Source: Macrosoma leucophasiata
Lineage: Eukaryota; Arthropoda; Insecta; Lepidoptera; Hedylidae
Assembly: GCA_036365455.1 (NCBI GenBank)
Contig: JAWQUS010000023.1
Span: 6,758,001-6,822,000, forward strand
Direction of reading: 5' to 3'
DNA: 64,000 nucleotides
The translations under genes and the position numbers were made by a program. Below, piece after piece: positions 46,101 to 57,017 of this stretch (the first letter of the stretch is position 1; each line of letters starts with the position of its first letter). The notes below the pieces were generated by a model. That model searched no databases. It was not told the origin of the DNA and saw nothing but the letters and a program-made list of their open reading frames with translations.

Positions 46101-49100
46101 AGCATGTAAACAATTTCATGTAGATGCGCGGGAAGTATCAGCGGATTTTTATAATCAATTTGGCAGAAAGACATATATTACATCTGCATCATATTTAGAT
46201 TTAATTAAATCATTTACTACTTTGACCAATAGAAAGCAAAGAGAGTTGCGTGCGGCAAAATTGAGGTATACAAATGGCTTAGATAAACTTGGACAGGCAG
46301 CTGATGCTGTAGCTATTATGCAACGTGATCTGAATGCACTAAAACCGCAGTTAATTGTAATGGCTGCTAAGTCTGCCAAAATGATGGAAGAAATCGCAGT
46401 CGAGACTGCCACGGCAGATAAAGCTGCTGCTCAAGTAAGAGAAGATCAAAAAGTAGCTAATGTTCAAGCTGCCGCAGCCCAAGAACTAAAAAAAGATTGT
46501 GAAGCTGACTTAGCCCTTGCATTACCTATTTTAGAAGATGCGATTGCAGCTTTAAATACTCTTAAACCAGCTGATATCACCATTGTTAAATCAATGAAAA
46601 ACCCGCCAGCAACTGTCAAGTTAGTTATGGCTGCTGTATGTGTGATGAAAGGTATTCCTCCTGACAAAATCCCAGATCCTGATAATCCCGGTAAAAAAAT
46701 GTTTGATTTCTGGGGACCAAGTAAGAGAGTTTTGGGTGACATGGGATTCTTAGATTCTCTCAAAAATTTTGATAAAGACAATATACCTGTGGCTACTATG
46801 CAAAAAATAAGAAAGGAATACCTCTCTCACAAAGATTTCAAACCACACATTATTGCAAAAGCATCAACTGCCGCAGAAGGACTTTGTAAGTGGATTATTG
46901 CTATGGATATGTATGATGCAGTAGCTAAAGTTGTAGCACCAAAAAAAGCAAAACTAGAAGCAGCTGAAAAAGAATTTGCTGAAACTATGGCCATTTTGGA
47001 AGAAAAGAAAGCTACTGTTGCTAGATTAGAAGCAAGATTAGCGGAGTTGAATGAAGCACTGGAAGAAGCTAATATTAAGAAAAAAGCTTTGGAAGATGAA
47101 GTTCAATTATGTATTGATAAATTATCTCGCGCTGAAAAATTAATTGGTGGTTTAGGAGGCGAGAAAGTGCGATGGACTGCCGCTGCTGAAAATCTACAGA
47201 CTTTGTATGACAACTTAGCGGGAGACATTTTAGTATCATGTGGTATAATTGCATATTTAGCTCCTTACACAATGCCAGTCAGAAATGAAATAATTGAAAA
47301 TTGGAGGCAGTTGGTTATTAAATTAGACATGCCTCATTCAGAACAGTTTGTTTTTAAAGATATTTTAGGCACAGATATAAAGATCCAAAACTGGTGTATT
47401 GCAGGATTACCTCGGGATTCGTTTTCTACCGATAATGGTATTATACAAGATAACTCAATGCGTTGGTCTCTACTAGTGGATCCTCAAGGTCAGGCAAATA
47501 AATGGATAAAAACTATGGAAAAATCGAATGATCTTCAAGTTATGAAATTTACCGATGGAAATTATATGAAGGTTATTGAAACTTGTTTAGAATACGGTAA
47601 ACCAGCCTTAATTGATTGTATTCTAGAAGACGTAGAGGCGCCTTTGGATCCTGTTTTACTCAAACACACCTATACTCAAGGTGGCAAAGAATTTATTGCA
47701 CTAGGAGAAAATGTAATAGAATATCATCCTCATTTTAGATTGTATATGACAACAAAATTAAGGAATCCGCACTATTTACCTGAAGTTTTCAATAAAGTAA
47801 CTTTGATCAATTTTGCTTTAACAAAAGATGGCTTAGAAGATCAGTTACTTGGGATTGTAGTAGCTAAAGAAAGACCTGATTTACAAGAAAAAAGAGAAAA
47901 ACTAATCGTTCAAGGTGCAGCAAATCGAGCAGCACTTAAACAGGTTGAAGATGATATATTACGAACATTACAAGAAAGTAAAGGCGATATATTGGAAGAT
48001 GAAACAGCGATAGAGGTTTTAGATTCGTCTAAATTACTAGCGATTGATATAACAAAAAAGCAAGAAGCTAGTGTAGAAACAGAAGTCATGATTGAACAAT
48101 TTAGACATGGTTATCGTCCAATAGCGTCACATTCCGCTGTGTTATACTATTGTGTTACCGAGTTACCAAATGTCGATCCTATGTATCAATATTCACTTAC
48201 ATGGTTTATCAATTTATACATAATATCAATTGAAAATGCAAATAAATCTAAAGATTTAGAAAAAAGACTGAGATTTCTGAGGGATACTTTTACATATAAT
48301 TTATATAGCAATGTTTGTAGATCACTTTTTGATAAAGATAAACTTATGTTTTCTTTTATAATGTGTTCAAAAATGATGTTATCATCTGGTGAAATGAACC
48401 ACAATGAATATATTTTTCTGATAACGGGTGGTATAGCAGTGGAAAATCCATTGAAAAAACCGGTTGAATGGTTACCTGATAAAGGTTGGGATGAAATTTG
48501 TCGACTGAATGAATTGCCTGCCTATAAAGAATTCAAGGAAAATATGTTGAACATGATAAATAAGTGGAAAGAAGTCTATGATGATATGGAACCACATCGT
48601 AGAACTTTACCAGGAAACTGGGAAGATAAATTGACTTCATTTCAAAAACTATTGGTTGTTAGAGTTTTACGCCCAGATAAATTAATGAATGCAATTTCAG
48701 ATTTTGTCGAAAAGCAAATGGGCCTCAAATATATCACACCGCCACCATTTGACATCGGTAAATCTTTCGGGGACTCGAATTGCTTAGCGCCATTAATTTT
48801 TATTCTATCTCCCGGTTCAGACCCTATGGGAGCTCTTATCAAATACTGTGAACGAATGGGGTATGCTCATAGATTTAATTCTATTTCTTTGGGGCAAGGT
48901 CAGGGACCAATAGCAAGGGCGATGATAGAAAGGGCACAGTTAGAAGGCGGTTGGGTATGTTTACAAAACTGTCATCTGGCTGTTTCCTGGCTACCTGTAC
49001 TTGAAAAAATTGTTGAAGGTTTTGATTTGACAAACACAGATCTTAGTTTTAGGCTTTGGCTGACTAGCTATCCATCTGATAAATTCCCACAATCTGTTTT

Positions 49101-50583
49101 GCAAGTAGCAGTTAAAATGACAAATGAACCACCAACTGGTCTCCAACATAATTTAAATAGATCTTATATATCTGAACCTCTAAAAGAATCTGAATTTTAT
49201 GAAGGATGCTCTGGAAAAGATAAACCTTTCAGTAAACTTTTATACGGAATAAGTTTTTTTCATGCAGTCGTTCAAGAAAGAAAAAAATTTGGTCCTCTGG
49301 GTTGGAATATTCAGTATGGCTTTAACGACTCAGATTTTCAGATATCTGTCATGCAACTTCAAATGTTTCTGAATCAGTACGAAGAAATTCAATACGTAGC
49401 TATAAAGTATTTGACTGGAGAATGTAATTATGGTGGAAGGGTAACTGACGATTGGGATAGACGACTAATTGTTACCATTTTGGATAACTATGTTAATCCA
49501 GATGTTGTTAATGACCCAATGTATTTGTTCTGTGAGCTAGGCACGCAATACGGTTTACCTCGTCGATGTGAATATCAAGATTATCTTAAGCATATAGAAT
49601 CGGTGCCCGTAAATCCACCACCAGAAGTTTTTGGATTACATATGAACGCAGGAATTACCCGTGATTATACTATTTCGATGGACTTAACTGCTGCATTAGT
49701 TTTAGTAGAAGGAGGAGGCAGTGGTGGTGAAGGGGGTAACACTGAAGTAGTTTTAGTACAAATGGCTTCAGAAATTGTATCTAAATTACCCTCTCATTTT
49801 GATGTCGAAGAATCACAAAAGAAATATCCAGTCGATTACAATGAATCAATGAATACAGTACTTATTCAAGAAATGGAGCGATTCAATAAGTTGTTAAATG
49901 AAATAAGAAATTCTTTACTAGACATACAAAAAGCGGTAAAAGGGCTTATTGTAATGTCACCGGCTTTAGATATGCAAGCCAACGCCATGTTATTGGGCAA
50001 AATTCCGGATAACTGGCGAAAAGTGTCATATCCAAGCCTTAAACCATTGCCGAGCTATGTTACAGATTTCATCGAACGCTTAACCATGTTAAAAGATTGG
50101 TATGATAATGGGAAACCGCCTACATTTTGGCTTTCCGGATTCTTCTTCACACAAGCGTTTCTAACAGGTTCGGTACAAAATTATGCTAGAGCTAAAAAGA
50201 TACCAATTGATTTATTAATATTTGACTTTGAAGTGCGACAAGTAGATTTCGAAGAATCTTCGCCAGAATGGGGAGTATATGTTCATGGATTGTTTATGGA
50301 TGGCGGTAGATGGGATCGTAAGACTCACGCTATAGGAGAACAATTTCCTAAGATACTGAATGACAATATGCCAGTAATATGGTTATATCCTAAACTGAAA
50401 AACGACTTCTCAGAAGGTACAAGGTATAAATGTCCATTATACAAAACATTAGAACGAAAAGGCGTCTTAGCTACTACTGGTCATTCTTCTAACTTTGTAT
50501 TGGCATTTTATTTGCCTTCGGACAAACCATCTGCGCATTGGATTAAAAGGAGCGTTGCTTTACTTCTTCAGTTAGATAACTGA
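37152..50583 (+). CDS. axonemal inner-arm dynein heavy chain, DNAH3/DNAH7/DNAH12 group
   Basis: ATP-driven minus-end microtubule motor of the ciliary or flagellar inner dynein arm; in Lepidoptera expected in sperm and sensory cilia. Exon 1 37152-37286 (45 codons, ATG after AAC), intron 37287-38916, exon 2 38917-50583, phase 0 join, 3933 aa, the family's usual ~4000. N-terminal tail to about residue 1100. AAA1 Walker A GPAGTGKT near 1256 and Walker B CFDEFNRI near 1306; AAA2 GDPFSGKS near 1537; AAA3 GPTGTGKS near 1886; AAA4 GVGGSGRQS near 2251. Coiled-coil stalk and microtubule-binding tip about 2480-2790, then AAA5-6 and the C-terminal domain ending QLDN. Conserved RFFFLSNDEMLEIL and EGPAGTGKTETTKDL place it in the short inner-arm group; the exact paralogue needs a tree. 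No frameshift or stop seen. The 11.67 kb single exon is unusual. Confidence 0.95.
37733..38217. mobile_element. short TIR element, AAAGGAGATGTTGC family (copy 2, dynein intron)
   Basis: 485 bp with the same inverted ends as the 2689-3062 element, opposite orientation and with a longer interior. Lies in the dynein intron, about 150 bp before a family 1 MITE. Confidence 0.7.
38280..38307. other. perfect 12-bp hairpin
   Basis: ACGGAGAATACC and its exact inverse around the loop ACTA, followed by a related GAGAATAC. In the dynein intron; function unknown. Confidence 0.5.
38367..38512. repeat. TAA-flanked palindromic MITE, family 1 (copy f, best preserved)
   Basis: 146 bp; ends CCCCCTTATTCATAAACGTA and near-exact inverse; TAA duplicated at 38364-38366 and 38513-38515. 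Inserted in the dynein intron. Confidence 0.9.
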
Positions 50584-50600
50584 AGTTAAATATGATAGAA

Positions 50601-50606
50601 AATAAA
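50601..50606 (+). promoter_or_regulatory. polyadenylation signal candidate for the dynein gene
   Basis: AATAAA 17 bases after the dynein stop codon. A second AATAAA is at 50896-50901, inside the 3' end of the opposing gene. A very short 3' UTR is implied if the first is used. Confidence 0.5.
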
Positions 50607-50875
50607 AAATATCAACGCTTGCATATATTATAATTATTTATTATTAACTACACTTAAAGGTAACAGTTGTCATAAATGTAGTAGGTAATTATTGGATTAT
50701 TTTTTTTTCACATTTTGAGTATTATGTAAAAAGTGTTTTTTCTTTTTAACAAATTCGTCATTTTATAAATGGTTTTAATGCATACTTTTTCTTGTTTTGT
50801 CTTTTATTATAACATATTTATAGCGTCTTAGTTGATTATGGTATTCCGCAGCTTATAATATAATATGTCAAATAA

Positions 50876-50881
50876 TTTATT
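50876..50881 (-). promoter_or_regulatory. polyadenylation signal candidate for the coiled-coil gene
   Basis: Minus-strand AATAAA (TTTATT on plus) about 43 bases after the stop of the minus-strand gene; another at 50803-50808. The transcript ends of the two convergent genes may overlap. Confidence 0.45.
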
Positions 50882-50923
50882 ATAGTATTAGTATAAATAA
50901 ATGTTTTCCATTTTTTTACATCT

Positions 50924-53606
50924 TTAATTTTCATTTGCATTTGATGCATCAACATTGCAAGTTTTCATTAACTGACGTCTTGTATCTTCAGCTTCAACTA
51001 ACTTACGACGTAACTTTAACATTATAGCTTTGTTCCTTTTCTGAAAATAAATGTTTATTTATGAAAGTATTAATATATTCATATTTGGAAATATTTAAGT
51101 TGTTGTCCTTAATAAAAAATATAGTCTCAACGTGCCTGCCTACTTATTTAGGTCATAAACTATTGCCGTCGGTCATAGGACGAGCAGGAAAATTTGAATT
51201 GGTCGACAGATAAAATAGGACATAGATAATATGGTTCAGGCATATAGAACGAAAGTCAAATAAGCGACGAATGACTAAACAGATATACAATGCGAATGTT
51301 AATGGTTGCAGAGGCCCAGGAATTCGAGTACTGTCTGAGGGTGAGGTCAAAACTCTTAGGAATCGGCGTGCAGGTATGAAGAAAATGATGAATGTAGAAT
51401 AAGCGCGGGAGGTGTCTCAGAACCGGCTATCTGGCGCTCCACAGTCTTCCCTACCCCTTAAAGGACTTGGCGTGAAAATACATACTTGTTTACCTATGTA
51501 TTTTTGAAATATACTTAAAAATTATAATTAATGTTATTACAAATCTGTACTTAATATTATAAGGCTGAAGAGTTTGTTTGCTTGAACGCGCTAATCTCAG
51601 GAACTACTGGTCCGATTAAAAAAAAAATTCAGTTTTAGAGAGCCCATTTATCGAGGAAGGCTTTAGGCTATATAACATCACGCTAAGACGAATAAGAGAA
51701 AGTAGGTAAAATAGTAACCGCGCGAAGCCGGGGCGGGCCGCTAGTGTTCAAATAATGTTGGTTTACCGCCAAAACAGTACATTCACGTTCAATTATTTCA
51801 CATTCACGTTCTATCGCAGCTGCTTCTCCAGCAAGCTGTTCGTTTTTCTCATTCACTTTTGCCTGTTGTAGCTTCTCTAATTCATGTTTTTCGTTCTCTT
51901 TTTTCTGCTTCTCCTTATTATATTTTTCAAACTTGCGATGTTCTGTTCAAATAGTAACGGTACTCTAATCATATTATTATTTAAAATGATTATGGGCTAA
52001 ACAAAATAATTAAACATTTCAAACCTTCGGCAAATAAATTATCAAAACCACCTTTGTGGATATTCAAATTAGCTATATGGTTGTCAATCTTGCTTTTTTC
52101 AGAGATATTACACACTCCTATCATTTCTATCTGGTATTTCATCTGTGCTATTTGATTTTTGACACCCTGGAAGCAAGTCCTTTTTCACAAGTATATGATA
52201 TGAATGGCAGGACGATTTAGTATTTCCCCCTCCATCAAAATTAGGATAGGGATCATACATTACCATCTAACCAAAGACTATAGTGTCGTAAAAATACAAC
52301 TGCAAACTAATCTCCTCAGTCAATGGATTAGTGTAGTAAGAACCAGCAGAGAATATACTGGTACTGGCTGAAGGAAGTTATAAGAATACCGCAGCCTATA
52401 GTACTATAGACAACTACACCAAACATAGAGGTCAAAATGTAGAGATTCTAGAGATGCGTTACCGAATCATTTTGAAATGTACGAATTATGTGTGATCATA
52501 ATTATATAATAACATAAGTTCATACTTGCTGATTAAAATCAAATTTTACTTACTTCTATTTGCTCTGACATTAATTCTGACTCCAATTTAAACGTACATT
52601 GTTCTTTATTTAGTATCCGCTCAGTGTTGTACAAAGAGTAAAGAAGTCTTTCATTGTACATTTTTTGTTTAATCGCTAAAAAAATAATACATAAAAGTAA
52701 AATTCACGGAGCATTAAATTAACAGCAAATGTTGTATATTCTCCCATTGATAACAGTAAAATTATAGGTAAGATGTTTAAATGTGTGACTTGTGTGACAA
52801 ACACATAAATAAGAATTAATATATGGAAATGGAACCCCAAATATGAATCTAAAAAACTGGCGTATACTTTCTGCCTACCGCATTGGGGAATACCGTTATG
52901 GAGTTTTATTATATTTCGTTTGAACTCTAAATTATTTGGTAATAATGTTCTTGCCGCATTGCCTAATTTAATCGCCCCTAGCCTGAATAATTAGAAACAT
53001 TGCACATTGCAATAAGACTGTATTACATTTACAAGTCCATTAGACTCGTGCAGACCACTATTTAGGCAATCAAAACTTTTAACATTAGCATCTTTGTACA
53101 TTTTACAGGCGGGTTCATTTGTGAAGAAACATTCTGATATTTTTGTGCCTACCATTCTCAAACACGAGTTTATACCAAAGAAACTGCAGTTTTATGGTTG
53201 TTGAGATATATAACACTATACCTAAATCAATTCGCGAATTACCTGTGAATAGGATTAAAATTAAATTAAATGAATGGCTACTTGACAAATGTTTTTATAA
53301 TATCAATGAATTTATGATATAAATGTTATTTGTATCAATTTAATCAATTCGAATTATCCTATTATTATTAATTACACAATTTAGATTCATATTGACTTCT
53401 TATGTTAAGCATTTGCATGCTATTCTTATGGCTAAATAGGATTATGACTATTTGTATTTTCCATCATTGTATACCCTATTTAATGCAAATATATGAATTT
53501 TAATTTTAATTATTTTTTTAATTTTACATTACACACATACACGCTTAAGTTGGAAGATACCTGATTTTAGTTTTAATTTCAAGGTTTCAACTTTATCACT
53601 ATTCAT
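50924..53606 (-). CDS. uncharacterised coiled-coil protein, five small exons
   Basis: Minus-strand gene rebuilt from exons 53606-53561, 52675-52554, 52166-52025, 51942-51767 and 51040-50924. Every border is GT-AG, phases match (46+122+142+176+117 = 603 nt), and there is one continuous frame of 200 aa plus stop. The start is the ATG at 53606 (MNSDKVETLKLK). The protein is Lys/Glu-rich and almost entirely predicted helix: exon 4 reads KYNKEKQKKENEKHELEKLQ and exon 5 KLRRKLVEAEDTRRQL. No signal peptide or membrane segment. I do not recognise the family; the pattern is that of short axonemal or centrosomal CCDC proteins, and CCDC172 is one vague possibility. It converges on the dynein gene, stops 341 bp apart. 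Introns 1 and 4 hold retrotransposon remnants. Confidence 0.75.
51555..51757 (+). repeat. dispersed repeat end (coiled-coil gene intron 4)
   Basis: CGCGCTAATCTCAGGAACTA, ATTTATCGAGGAAGGCT and a terminal GGGCCGCTAGT are of a repeat type widely seen in insect genomes, with a CTAGT end suggestive of a Helitron. It ends ten bases from exon 4 of the minus-strand coiled-coil gene. Confidence 0.5.
53055..53322 (+). pseudogene. non-LTR reverse transcriptase C-terminal remnant
   Basis: Two open blocks in succession, LLTLASLYILQAGSFVKKHS and then IPKSIRELPVNRIK with KCFYNINEFM. They match the extreme C-terminus of CR1/Jockey-like reverse transcriptase ORFs and are separated by a stop. Antisense in intron 1 of the coiled-coil gene. 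A dead fragment. Confidence 0.65.
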
Positions 53607-55104
53607 TTTAAACTTATACAATATAAGTTTTTAATAAGTATTCAAATGAAATAGCGGCTGCGGTAGGTACTTTAATACATAGTTTTAAAAAAGCACAGCG
53701 GAAGTCACGTCGAATTTAATTTCGGCGCCATGTCGAATTTCCGTTTCCTATCAGGTTTTTATTGGTGTTCCATAGATTCATAAGATAAGATAAATATCTG
53801 TGATATTATTTACTTTACGCATCGTATATAATATACTTCTACTGCTTTTCCCATAATAATACGAGCTTACGGAAAAACATTTTGCTAATTCAAAGTCATC
53901 GACTAAGGCTGATTGGTCTGTGTTCAAAGTAGATTGTCATTTGACGGCAATAAGCACAGACCAATAAGGGCCAAACCGTAAGTTCCTTGGGCCAAACCAT
54001 ATATTTATTATACTACTTGGCCAAACATACTCGTGTAATAGGTAGGTAGGTACATTATACTACCTACCATAGAAAATAATTTGTAACAGACCGTAGCATA
54101 AAATTATGCGTAATACGATAAATAATCTGTGGTCAGTTAACAGGCAGGTTCTTGGTTATTGATCTGTAAACACATTTTGCGGTTATTGTCTGTAAGGGTT
54201 TTGGCGGGAACGCGGAAAAGAGCTGTGTCGCTGCGTGATATTATTTTTGAAATTTGTGTATAGTCGCGTATTTATGCGTAAAAATGATGGGATTTTTATC
54301 ATAAAGCATTCGATACATCGACTATGGATCCAATAGACACCTTATGTAGGGCGAACGGTTTCTGTCAATGCATACGCTAAATCTAGCTGGTATTATCCGC
54401 CATCTTAAAATGTTCATTTAATAGCAACCACTTCCGTGACCAGAGTGTACGTAAAATTGTCGAAACTAAAATCGAATAAAAAATACCTAAAATACCATCG
54501 TTTAGTGTGAGATGGTTCAGTAAAGCCAGTAACACTTCTAATTTAAAAAAGGATGGTATTTCTTTTCGCCGGTCTGTATTATAAAACACATAATAAATCA
54601 ATAAATAATACAGAATAATATTCATGGCAGCTCAAATTACGCGGGTTATGATTTGTTCTTTGACCTATTAAAAAATTTGATATCTCTTTTCTTTGTATGC
54701 ATGTAATTCGCTATTTCGTTTTTTCATGGACGTCACGAGCATTGTCAATTATTGACATTACAGACGGATGGAATTCTAGGGAGGCTCTTAAAGTCTTATC
54801 GATATAGTCGATATAATTAGGGAAAGTGGGGTAAATTGATGGAATAAGGATTATGAGATAATTTCTATATATAAAATTCTCGTGTCACAATGTTAGTTAC
54901 TATACTCCCCTGAAACGGCTTTACCGATTCTCATGAAATTTTGTGTACGTATTGGGTAGGTCTGAGAATGGGCCAACATCAATTTTTCATAACCCTAAGT
55001 AATAAGGTGATTCTCGGCAAATATTTTTTTCGATTTCTTGGACATATTTACATTTTTTTATACCTTTATGGCGATAGAAGGTCATTGGGGCAGCTAGAAT
55101 TTAA

Positions 55105-55416
55105 ACGTAACTTCACGCCTGTAATCCCCGAAGGGGTAGGCAGAGGTAAATGCATGCATTCAATCATACATACAAACACCCACGACTCGCCGGTTACGTT
55201 TTAGGCCCATGTAACAGGTGGCGAACCAGTTGCCATCTCCGGGCACATTACCAAACTCCGGGGTACTGGGAAACTTCCAGAAAATTTGAAAAATCCCAAT
55301 AGAAGCAGAGATAAAGGATTTTAAACCGTTATCTCTGATAGTCCCCGACCCGGGAATCGAACCCAGGACCTCCAGCGTAATAGTAGTGGCCTGCTACCGC
55401 TACGCTACTGAGGCAG
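55105..55416 (-). repeat. tRNA-headed SINE (fullest copy, minus)
   Basis: On the minus strand it begins ACTGCCTCAGTAGCGTAGCG (A-box-like) and GGTCCTGGGTTCGATTCCCG (B box). A body follows with AATCCTTTATCTCTGCTTCT and CCGGAGATGGCAACTGG, ending near GGGGATTACAGGCGTG. Related pieces at 26945-27236 (-) and about 12067-12180 (+). Confidence 0.7.
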
Positions 55417-55465
55417 TTATTAGGCTAGATTTATTAGGTTTTTTTTTTTCAGTTTTAATACATTT

Positions 55466-56136
55466 TAGGGTTTCGTAGTAAACAAGGAACCGTTATAGTT
55501 TCGCCATGTCCGTCTGTCTGTCTGTCCGTCCGCGGTTGAGCGCAAAAACTATTGGTACTAGAGATTTGAAATTTGGCACAAGTATACACCTTAATCACGC
55601 CAACAAAATGGTAGAATAAAAACATGAAAAAAAAAATATTTTGGATACCTCATGTAAAGCGTGAATATTTTTTTTCGTTTTGTATATAGTGCGGGATATC
55701 GTTGGATAGGTCTTTCAAAAATGTTAGGGGTGTGTGAATAACATTTTTAGATTTAATCAACTGTTCGTGATTTATTAAGCTTTAAAGTGCCAATTTTCGT
55801 TTGAGTGTAACTGTGCTCCCTAGCAACTAAACAATTTTTTTGTTAGAAATTCAAACGTTGCGGCAATAGTAGCTATATATAATAAAATTAAAAGGAAACC
55901 TATGACACTTAAGTTGGCTATACAAGTTTGCAGGTAATAGTCGACCAAATGAAAATTATTCGAAAATTTCGAACGAATGCATATAATTTTTTTTTTTTTA
56001 AATTTCATCTCTAGGTAACAGTACATTAATTCCGTTAAAATGTTTACAATAGATTTATTATATATGTAATGATAAGATGTTACAAGTATTTCAGAAAAAA
56101 ATTGGATTAATTATAAATTAAAAACGGAACCCTACA
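55466..56136. mobile_element. TIR element with TAGGGTTTCGTAG ends
   Basis: About 670 bp between TAGGGTTTCGTAGT and ACGGAACCCTA, which are inverse apart from small changes. The CCGTCTGTCTGTCTGTCCG block beside the left end is typical of a repeat abundant in Lepidoptera. No transposase. Confidence 0.55.
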
Positions 56137-57017
56137 CTGCGCGTGTTCTACACTGTTCATTGAAGCTATCCTTTTTTTTAAATACCGTAATCTTTCTCGA
56201 AGATTTTTTAATTGTTTGTTTTTCCTGACCACTTTATCATTTAACTCTATGATGAAGAAAAATAAATTTACTTATCCAAAATAAAAACATTTTCTTTATT
56301 ATTTTCTCTTATCATATTATTACTGTTAACCAATATAGTCCCATTTCCTCAGCAGTTCATAAAACTTTGCCATATTTCGATATAAACAAAGTTTTTTGGA
56401 CATCCCTATGATTTTGAAACACAACGTCCCACTTCGTCTGCCTTCAGGCAGTTGACAGAACGAATTGTATGCAATAAATTGAACATTCTCAGTCTATAGA
56501 AGGCTGATTGGTCTGTGATTCGATAATGTTCACGAGTGTAAGAAAGTGATTTTATGAAGTCAAAAGTAATTTTTCGTATTGCCTCCAAAACTTTGTAAAA
56601 ACTCCTAGTAAAATCCCCATCGCTTTACTGAGGCCATCTCATCATACTCCTCTTGGAAGCATTTTGATCATCGTCATCTTTCATGTGGATATCTGAAATT
56701 CAATATGTATACGACTGAAAAACTCTGTATCTATGTAGTAGTATCTGTATCTATGACACTGTGGTCAAGAATAAACTATTAAAAAATAAATTGTTGTCTG
56801 TGGTTTCTGCTGTCAACTGTCATTAGTGTCAATCAAATTGACAAACTTGTCAATTTGGCGGAGGCACGCTACAGCTACGGTTTAGGAAAGCGTGTTTTTT
56901 TTCAAGAAAATTCTCTTAAATGCGTAACACGTATTTGCAAAATGTAGTCTTACTATCGGGAATGTATTTCTGATTCATATTGTTGATAATAAAAATAGGT
57001 ATTGTACATCGGGTTCC

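Larger units (their letters stand above)
53607..57017. other. intergenic spacer and divergent promoters
   Basis: Lies between the 5' ends of the coiled-coil gene (-) and SREK1 (+). Contains a block at about 54880-54995 (ACCGATTCTCATGAAATTTT) that recurs in many lepidopteran genomes, a SINE, and a 670 bp TIR element. Around 56810-56860 it holds a TGTCAA/TTGACA cluster about 160 bp upstream of SREK1. ACAGACCAATCAGCC-like motifs occur at 53911, 53962 and 56505. No additional gene supported. Confidence 0.4.
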
